Below, one piece after another: positions 56,379 to 64,000 of a stretch of 64,000 nt of DNA (the stretch's first letter is position 1; every line of letters begins with the position of its first letter). The position numbers were made by a program, and so were the translations under genes. This DNA comes from Micropterix aruncella (lineage: Eukaryota > Arthropoda > Insecta > Lepidoptera > Micropterigidae): NCBI GenBank assembly GCA_944548615.1, contig OX155954.1:5576924-5640923 (forward strand). Reading direction: 5' to 3'. Below the pieces are notes generated by a model that did not search any database, was not told where the DNA came from, and saw only the letters and a list, made by a program, of their open reading frames with translations.

Positions 56379-58676
56379 ATGGCATGGCATTTGTTTACAT
56401 AATAAAATTATAATAACGTAAGATCCGGTTATCACAATCTAACATACCTACTTTATAAATCTTTTCTAGCTATACACTTTTCAAAGAAGGACGTGAACTG
56501 ATACCAGACAAATATATAGTATAATAAATCGGTATTACTGTGATATTTATATTTAAAGATAAATCTTCAACGCTAGAAAATTGTCTTATACCAAGAATGA
56601 GATCATAATTTGGTCAACGGAACTATTCTTTCATAGCGCCAAGATTATTTAGCAACCTAAGCGAAATGCATTTAAAATAAAACTCGCCAAATGGTTGCTA
56701 TGCCAGCATCGTGTTGTAGGCCCGCTAATTTAATTATTTAGTATCATTTAATTTTATTTTATCTCTTTATATTTTAATGTCTTTATTCACTTTTATCGTT
56801 GTCTTCCCTGATCCATTTTGACTATTTATATAACAACTTTTCAATAAATCATTGACTTATAGCTTTGGATTAAATTATAATAATAGGGTCTATTTTAAAT
56901 TGCGTCTAGGTTATTCTTAATATAAATCAAATTATTTAAGAAGGTATTCAGGTTACGGGGTTGTATTTATTATGGAAACGCCAGCCATTGATCAACATTC
57001 TACAATTAGGCAGCGCGTGACAAATATAGCTACCAATATCTTTTGACAATGATTCGCCATTGGTTTTGAATGTTGTAGCATAATGGGTTGTATTATTGAA
57101 AGTTAGGTACTAATAAATTCAAATAGAAATTCAAAATCATCAATGTTAGGTATAGAAACATTGAGAAAACTATGAAAAATTCCCCCATAAGTAGAAAGTG
57201 CAGCGCCTTCGAAAAAAAATGTAATAGTAAAGATAATATATTTAATGACATTTCCGAACAACAAAAAGTCCTTGTAAGGACAAAAATATTAATATAAAGG
57301 TATGATTAATAGAAGTTAGTAAGTAGTTTATCGAAGGTAGAGTTGCCATTCGACCGGGTTTTCCCGGACAGAGTCTGGGGAAGTCTTGCCGGGCGGTTTT
57401 TTGTTGTCGTAAGAGAAATATAATATATATTTTGTATTACTTCGTTTATGCAACACATTCTTAAGAATATTATTTTGATAAAAATACGGATAAAGATAGT
57501 TTGTATATATCTAAATATGTATTTGCTGATTAAAAATATGAGGTATTTTGAAACATAACAGCCTATATGAATAGGACAAATAATGAGACATCACGAGCCT
57601 ATAGGGATAGAATAATTCATTTGTATTTTTACATAAAATATAAAAATATTTATGTATTTCTTATTTATATCTATGATTCTCGGTATCAATAAATCGTTGC
57701 ATTTGACGTTAAAGATATTTATTTTGTTTAGTTTTTATATTATTAATAATAAACCTATTTAAATACCAAATATAACCTACCATATTATGAAAAAATGCCG
57801 GTGTTTTAAAATTTAAAATGGATTTTTTCCAGTTGTCCAGATTTTTATTACAAATGTCAGGGTATTTAGTCCTCCTATCCTACTTTTTTAAATTTAGTGA
57901 TGGCAAGCCAAAGTCAGTCAAAGGCCGCTATCAATAACGAAACATACAAACTTAGCCGACGTCACCGGCCGCAGTGATTAATTATTGAAGCATATGTTTG
58001 CATTAAAAGAATTTAGATCGGTCTTACATACGTTTAAACTAGGTCATTAACAGTGAACTATGTTTTAATTCACGTAGTAGGCATTGAAGTCTGTCGCTAA
58101 GTTTCAACAGTAGTATTCACAAGTTATGCGCTGTTCTTTATTCACTACATTTCGATGTTAAATAATGATTTATTGCGATAATATGTACGTACTTAATGTG
58201 ATTGAAATGAAAGTCCATATTTAATTGTATCCGGGCCCTAAATTACGAGCCATACTTGCGAGCGAGCTATTCGTATATTGCTACTGATATCAGTTAACAG
58301 CTACTTAAACTAAATTACGGCCATTTAAATTACGATGAAAACTAAGCAAATGTCATCAAATTTCACTCGAATATTCGTTAATAAAATATAAACACATTAA
58401 GAAAATACTTAATCAAGAGTAACTTTCGAAGTCGATAGATTAAGAAAAAAGTGCCATCTAATTTGCAATTCGAAGTGGTAAGCACAAACATAAACGCGGA
58501 GAAGTGAAATTAGACTTGACTTGAAGTATCAACGTGTATCTAAAATTGATTAATTCTAATTAATTCAACCGCAGATACGACTCGCCCAAACTTTCTGGTC
58601 GGTAAAAAAAGCGTGGATTTTCGATTTTGGACTATTTAATACACCATTTCAACCACAGTAAATTAAATACACTCGA
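56379..58676. other. Unassigned AT-rich sequence
   Basis: No long frame and no repeat shared within the window. A possible pair of element ends lies at 57345-57400 (TTCGACCGGGTTTTCCCGG) and 57835-57895, but the match is too weak to call. Confidence 0.3.
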
Positions 58677-59034
58677 GAGCAATGAATTCGGGTCACCAAC
58701 ATAAACGAATGAATATCTCGGAAACTAAAAGCGCTAGCTTATTCAATAATTACCATATTAATAATGAATATTGAACACCAAGAGCGCTTGTTATTTTTTT
58801 TTTGTGCGAGAATAGAAACAAAAGCAAAAACAAATGCAATGAATTCGTTGTTCGATTTTCAAAAAATCGTTTATTTTGTTTTAGCCTTTTTAGTGGCATT
58901 ACTTTAGTAGAGCAAGTAAACGGTTTTAACAATTTTCTTGAAGTAATATTAAATTGTCTATAAAATAGTTTTTTTTATTTAAATTAGCTAGCATTCTTAG
59001 TTTCACGGTAGTTAGTGACACGGATTCATTGCTC
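58677..59034. mobile_element. MITE with long GAGCAATGAATC inverted repeats (intact relative of 8349-8920)
   Basis: Left end GAGCAATGAATTCGGGTCAC and right end inverse GAGCAATGAATCCGTGTCAC; pairing continues inward over AACTAAAAGCGCTAGCTTA / AATTAGCTAGCATTCTTAGTTT. The middle contains TTATTTTGTTTTAGCC, the uninterrupted counterpart of the site filled at 8382. Confidence 0.75.
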
Positions 59035-59087
59035 TTGATTGTATCATCAAAACGGATATCTACTATGTACAATATTTTTCAATTTTC

Positions 59088-60140
59088 AATTTATTTCAAT
59101 TTATTTTATTTCCAAAAAAATCTTAACAGATTGTAGAAACTTAATATTTAGGTACATTTAAATTACAGTATATTAGTTCGTTTTTACAATATTTAAATTT
59201 ATCACCACGTACATACAGTTACTTCATTATTGCTTTTAGGGCATCCAAATCATTTTTAAGATTTATTTACTAAAACCACAAATTAAAATAATTGATAAAA
59301 ATAATCAAGAAATTAAAATCAGAAAAAGTCAGAATAATTAAAAAATGCTACTTAAAATTGTCAAAAAAATGACCAAAAAATTTGAAAAATTATTTAAAAT
59401 TAACAAACTCATCGATCGAGTAAAAAGCTTTGTCTAATAAGAATTCTTTAAGTAACTTTTTGAATAAGCTTTCCACTTGAATAGTTTTTAAACTTTCTGG
59501 TAGCCTGTTAAAGTAATATGGCCCTGAGTATTTTTTGTCTTGCCTTGCTGTGTTTAGTTTAATACATGGTATAAAAATGTTTAATTTATTTCTCGTATTT
59601 TTAGTATGTGTATCTGAAAACTTTTTATAATGTGTTTCTTTATTCTTAAAAAACTCAGTTAGTAACTTAAAGAGATAGAGTGAGGTTAAGGTGAGGATTC
59701 TTAGCCTTTTAAAAATGGGTCGACATGACTCTTCCCTTTTCACCTTTGCAATTATTCGCACTGCTCTCTTTTGGAGTATAAATATGGGTTCCCTATGACA
59801 AGCATAACAATTTCCCCAGATCGTAATGGCATAACTTAGGATAGCTTCAATATAGCTGAAATAAACATTTCTTGTTTGCAATTCATCCAAAGACCTTCTT
59901 ACAATACTTAAAGCATAACATGCCCGACTTAACCTACTTTCGAGGTTTTCACAGTGAAAGTTCCATTTTAAAAGTTCGTCGACATGAACACCTAAAAATC
60001 TAGTACAATGAGTTTGAGGAATGGCAGTGTTATTTATTGAAAGTATTATTGGCGAACCTTTATTCCGATTTCGATGATTTGTAAAATGTATGAAGTTACT
60101 TTTAGACGCATTTAGTGTGAGGTTGTTGCTCTCAATAAAT
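59088..60140 (-). mobile_element. 5'-truncated LINE: RT thumb, ORF2 end and 3' UTR
   Basis: The minus strand is open from about 60140 to 59390 without a stop. In order: ESNNLTLNASKSNFIHFT (downstream of the RT catalytic core), HCTRFLGVHVDELLKWNFH, RLSRACYALSIVRRSLDEL, then YFSYIEAILSYAITIWGNC, IFILQKRAVRIIAKV, and YYFNRLPESLKTIQ with a terminal acidic end. About 250 codons of ORF2 remain; the RT core itself is lost at the 5' break, which coincides with a (TGAA)n tract at 60143-60160. The UTR ends in AATAAATTG-type repeats at 59088-59115. The intact frame suggests a fairly recent insertion. Confidence 0.92.
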
Positions 60141-60470
60141 AGAGTTTATTCATTCATTCATTTTAATTGTGATATTTAATAGAGTAATCGAACGGTTCAT
60201 TTGAACCTTTCACAGCGCAAGTGCGTTAATGAATTGCGCTTCAAACTTCAAAGCCCTCTCACCTCGAGCTTTATTTATGCATCTTTAATCAACAATGGAC
60301 AACACGCGATTTCTCCTCGGTTCATTAAGCCATAGTTTATAAAGTCAGTTAAAAAAATAGAATGTAATATCGAGAATCAACCGGCCAAGTCGCTATGGCA
60401 GTGTTATCTAGTATTCAAGCAATTGTGAAGTGAGAAGGAGGTCGACTTAGTCGATTGCTTGAAGTTGAAA

Positions 60471-60725
60471 ACGTACTTTAGTTAATGGTTTCGTAGACTG
60501 AATGTCATACTCATGCATGCAACGTACTTCAGTTGATGGTTTCGTAGATTGAATGGCATACTCATGCATATACCGTACTTCATTTGATGGTTTCGTAAAC
60601 TGAATGTCATACTAAATCATGCACCGTACTTTATTTCATGGTTTCGTAGACTAAATGTCATACTAGTGAATGTAACGTACTTCAGTTGATGGTTTCGTAG
60701 ACTGGTTGTCATATTCAAGCATTCG
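60471..60725 (-). repeat. 51-bp tandem repeat, five copies
   Basis: Units start at 60471, 60522, 60573, 60624 and 60675 (CGTACTTCAGTTGATGGTTT then TCGTAGACTGAATGTCAT). The period is exactly 51, a multiple of three. On the minus strand each unit reads about SMTFSLRNHQLKY, with single stops in two of the five. Coding use is doubtful, but the frame is maintained through all units. Confidence 0.9.
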
Positions 60726-61496
60726 ATAATCACATGCGGAGTAAAGGGATTGTTTTTCGGATATTCTCGACACGTAATTGTCATGGTTTTCGTCGACAAC
60801 ATGGTACACGTTCTGCGTTTATAATGGTTTAAAAAAAACTGTGAATGAAATAATAAATAGGTAACACCGAACGCGAATATATTCGATTTCAAAAATGGTA
60901 ATATTAGCAAAATGCGGAAATGGCAACCCTAAATTTAGCTACACGACGATCTGCTGTACGGATAAGCTTTACTGAATAATAAATGTAGGTGGATGCCTTC
61001 TTAAAGCCGCTGTTATAAAATAATTAGGAAAAAGAGCCATTCAACAAGCAAATACACAATATTTAAAATTGTTGATTTCTTATATTATCGAATAAACATT
61101 AACCTGTCTAAATAGGAATCTATAACATAATTAGAAAGTGGATTAATACCATGCAATTTAATCCATTTTAAAGACATATCCAAAGTTAACTTTCATCATT
61201 TTAAAATAAATGATTTTTAAAGTATCGAGAAATCAGTTTATCATATGCAACTAAACTTAAGTAGCTCTAATGATAATTTAACGAAACCTAGTTCGGATTC
61301 TTGGAAGTCGTTCATTTTCAAATTCGAAAATGGTAAATTTCTGTGCAAAATTTACATCAAATTTAGTTTTAATAACGTTTTCTTCTAGAACTCTTTTGAA
61401 GGAATGAATCAAATGAACAAATAATGCGCAACCCCAGCCAGAAGTGCTCCTGAGTCGGAAAACCGAATACACCAAGAGGCTTATTTGTTTCGTTCT

Positions 61497-61735
61497 ACCC
61501 TTTGTTGTGAAATTTCACAATAAGCGGGTTTATTATCATACGATAATCTCTTACAATGAACCCTACTATGAAGTTTTTATATGTGTAACATGTATGTGTA
61601 ACAAGTATTTTATATCATGTAACATGTATTTAAGCGTGTGTCTTGTTAATGCATTATTCGATCGACAAAATTGAAATGCAATTCCGTTAATTTTATCCCA
61701 ACGAAAAATGGTAATCCAGCACCCGGAACCTTACA
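61497..61735 (-). mobile_element. tRNA-derived SINE, copy 3
   Basis: Inverse of the 38129-38349 body: GTGAAATTTCACAATAAGCG, TATCATACGATAATCTCTTA, TCGATCGACAAAATTGAAAT, GCAATTCCGTTAATTTTATC. The head with the pol III boxes is incomplete. Confidence 0.8.
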
Positions 61736-62087
61736 ATGTCGTATCCTTACAACCGTAATCAGCTATGTGGCAAAATATTCCTTTTACACTAACTAATTAA
61801 AACAAGCAAATTTCACAAATAATTCTACTAGCTTTTAATGCCCAATAGCGTTAAAAATGATTTTTATAACTGATATATCCACAGTGCACTGTGGATTAAA
61901 CTACCCTCTTTATTAGGCTGTCCTCTCCGACCGACGTGCGTCTGCCTAGCTTCGTGACTGGTCTAGAAGTAGTATGGCTCCGCGTCTTTACTTGTCGGTG
62001 TCATATACGCAGACGCAGGAGAGGATACCAATCCACTAGAATCCACTAAACCAGAGTTTGCTTTGTTGGTTTAGTTTGGCAGAAAAT

Positions 62088-62313
62088 AGTTTCGTGCAGC
62101 TTGGGCCATAAGATCCACCGTGTTTTCGGGTCGGCCCAACTCATGATTCAGCTCCTATTCAGTAGCCTCCTCGAGCGAAGGACTAGCCTGGGAAAGGCAC
62201 TCGCGTTCCAGGGCTGTGAAGCGGTTTCCCGGCATTCATAGCCCCTCTGGGGCTACTGAATAGTTTGCGCGTCAGGTGACCTAACCACTATGCTACTGGG
62301 CCGGAAGCACGTC
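62088..62313 (-). mobile_element. tRNA-derived SINE with a repeat A tail
   Basis: The minus strand begins GGCCCAGTAGCATAGTGGTT then AGGTCACCTGACG, a tRNA-like head with a convincing A box. It is followed by a short hairpin (CAGTAGCCCCAGAGGGGCTA) and then the 3' section of repeat A (GAGGAGGCTACTGAATAGG, GCTGAATCATGAGTTGGGCC, CTTATGGCCCAAGCTGC). A SINE sharing its tail with a longer family is the usual relation of a SINE to the LINE that mobilises it. Confidence 0.7.
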
Positions 62314-62474
62314 TCAAGATTGAGGAGCACCTGCCTTCAAGGAAGTAAGGAATGCCTTTAGCAACTTAGAGGCGATATAGGAAAGTAGGAGGTAATAATG
62401 TAGGATTGCGATGGAAGTAAATTTATAGTAATTATAGTCTTAGAGTCTATCTTTCTCACTTCGTTCGTCCATAT

Positions 62475-62740
62475 TTAGTATATTCTGGGTTTTTCTGTTT
62501 TGTCTTTTGTTTGATGTTTCCTTTTATTGGCGATCCACTCTTCGCTAGTTTCCGTATCCATTTCCTCTATTTTATATATTTCCTGCACTGCTTTCCAGTT
62601 TGACTTTGTACCAATTCTTCCCATTCCTCTATCATTTATCAAAGATTCCATGCCATGACTAAGAGAATCTTTCCATGTGTATATCGATATTTCGACTTTC
62701 CGTTGTCGGCTGTGTATCTCCACATTGCTGTAGTAAGTAC
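62475..62740 (-). CDS. Unrecognised hydrophilic frame (possible transposon remnant)
   Basis: The minus strand is open for about 88 codons and includes KVEISIYTWKDSLSHGMESL, NWKAVQEIYKIEEMDTETSE and a Lys-rich end before the stop at 62475. The hydrophilic, Lys/Glu-rich composition partly reflects an A-rich strand. No start codon with context and no family match. Kept at low confidence because the frame is unusually regular for this region. Confidence 0.2.
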
Positions 62741-64000
62741 GTATATGCGGTGACTTTCTTCAAACTACGTAATCGTACTAATTTATCCAGTAAGTCTTAT
62801 TATTTTTAATGCTCGTCATTCCTTCGAGAAACATGCATATTTTTGTTCTGGGCTCTAGCTTGTTTTAGCATTTTCCTCAGTATGCACAATAATAGACATT
62901 AGTTGTAATTATTTATATTATTTAAAATAATATGTTTAAACCTTTATTTTTTTCGGATTTGTTTTCCTTTTACTTTGGATTGATATCTTTTGTTTAAGCT
63001 ATATTGATATTTAGTCAATAGATTGTTGCTATCTCTTTATTTTAGACATTTATGGTTGATTGTTTCTTTCTTTTAACACAATCTGTGATGACATAATAAA
63101 TTTAGTTTATTAACTGTGATTACCTCATTATATTCTTGATTAGTTGTTATATATTTTGGTATTATATTTAACTTCTATAGCTATTTCAACTAGGTTCAAA
63201 TATATTAAATTACAGAAAATATTGTACATTTTATACGTAAACTCTACAGCACATACAGCAGTACCCATCGATTTTGCACGACCAATTTCACTCATTAAAA
63301 AATATATATTATTATATATCTTTCGTAATTCTTCAAAAGGCTTCGAGATGCGGGATCTTTAGCATAACTGGGAGCCACTGCCATTGTATAGATCGACACA
63401 GCGATAAAAAAAACTTTAGCAGACAGCTAAATCCTGAAATTCCACATATGTGTTCTGTATTCGTTTTAAAGAATAAATGATTTACCTTTAGCATTAAGAT
63501 TTCAGCCTACGCCTTTTTAATATGTACGCTCTTATCGCGCTGCGCGACGAAATCGACACATCAAATTCATACAGAGTGGTTTTTTGTTTGCTTAAACAAC
63601 GAGCGAAATTTTCTCCGCACGTGTTGTTTAATGCTTAAGTTTTGCATATCCACGTGCCTGTACCTTTGTCAATCAGCGAGAGAGAGAGCAGTAGCTCGCA
63701 TGTTTGCATAAATATTTGATGAAACTTCTCTCAGGTAGTTGTGTCAACGCTCAAAGTGACGAGGTTGTTTTAGCGCTGCAATGGCTAACCAAACAATCAT
63801 TTAAATGTGATAATAGTCGTAATAACAATATTACTCGATAAATATTTGGGTAGGAAGGGTGGAAGGGAGGTTACAGGTAACTGTGCAATTGAGACAGTAC
63901 CCTTTGTGCAGCATGCGTTTTTCAAAAGAGAAAGTAAAATTATTGTTGAAGCATCTTTGGGTGTTTTAATATAGGAATAATACGTTTAATATACATGTAA
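62741..64000. other. Unassigned sequence to the window end
   Basis: AT-rich to about 63480, then slightly richer in GC to 63780, with a short (GA)n at 63679-63690. No gene or repeat that I can support. Confidence 0.3.

Noticed and set aside
57345..57895. Possible MITE ends around TTCGACCGGGTTTTCCCGG
   Set aside because: The proposed right end matches only over a few scattered bases and no target duplication is visible.
60471..60725. CRISPR-like array
   Set aside because: The unit is a continuous 51-bp tandem repeat with no unique spacers, in a eukaryotic setting.
61930..62040. Imperfect inverted repeat TCCTCTCC ... GCAGACGCAGGAGAGGA
   Set aside because: Pairing is interrupted and short compared with the other palindromes; no element boundary could be set.

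Overview
The window looks like ordinary, repeat-rich, AT-rich DNA from an arthropod nuclear genome, most probably a moth or butterfly (Lepidoptera). The reasons are the dense mix of non-LTR retrotransposon (LINE) 3' ends, tRNA-derived SINEs, very short-ended MITEs and pogo/Tc1-like remnants, long (AT)n tracts, and the complete absence of bacterial-style gene packing. The order-level assignment is my inference; the sequence alone shows only a eukaryotic transposon graveyard.

No complete host gene can be supported. The best host-gene evidence is on the minus strand at 53171-53355: an initiator-like TCAGT, a short leader, an ATG, a 50-codon segment with a clear signal peptide, and a strong GTAAGT splice donor. 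It looks like the first coding exon of a secreted protein whose remaining exons would lie to the left, or outside the window. Weaker host candidates are a 21-nt microexon-like segment (37893-37913, minus), a signal-peptide-like short frame behind a splice acceptor (37539-37670, plus), and a coding-like frame broken by one stop (45365-45859, plus).

Layout. 1-840 is GC-richer single-copy-looking DNA. 840-1690 is a tandem pair of the abundant family I call repeat A. 2146-5520 holds three LINE ORF2 tails and an inverted-repeat family. 5685-5907 is (AT)n. 6640-7793 is the best-preserved reverse transcriptase fragment. 8040-8920 is repeat A plus one MITE inside another. 9810-10819 is a pogo-like element with a LINE end inside it. 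11511-13880 holds two MITEs and a long repeat A copy. 15069-16985 holds a SINE, repeat A and repeat B. 18082-19100 holds a CAGGATGAG-type MITE and a decayed conserved transposon-type protein. 21175-25360 is a dense cluster (repeat B, A, RT, and a LINE split by A). 25503-30540 holds MITEs, a 5S-rRNA-like relic and the ACACGACTG MITE family. 32832-33282 is a PIF-like MITE. 35767-37210 is a tandem duplication with a MITE in only one copy. 38129-40440 holds a SINE, a Penelope-like endonuclease relic and repeat A. 42530-45140 holds LINE and RT relics and the inverted partner of 4560-4970. 51147-51336 is a highly structured short insert with target-site duplications. 53679-54828 is a MITE whose interior has grown into 867 bp of (AT)n. 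55993-56375 is a pair of foldback elements. 58677-60140 holds a MITE and a LINE tail. 60471-60725 is a 51-bp minisatellite. 61497-62313 holds two SINEs.

The parts do not form a pathway. What they share is nested insertion history, which in several places is readable because an empty-site or unduplicated relative is present in the same window. The most unusual object is the 164-bp five-hairpin insert at 51160-51323.
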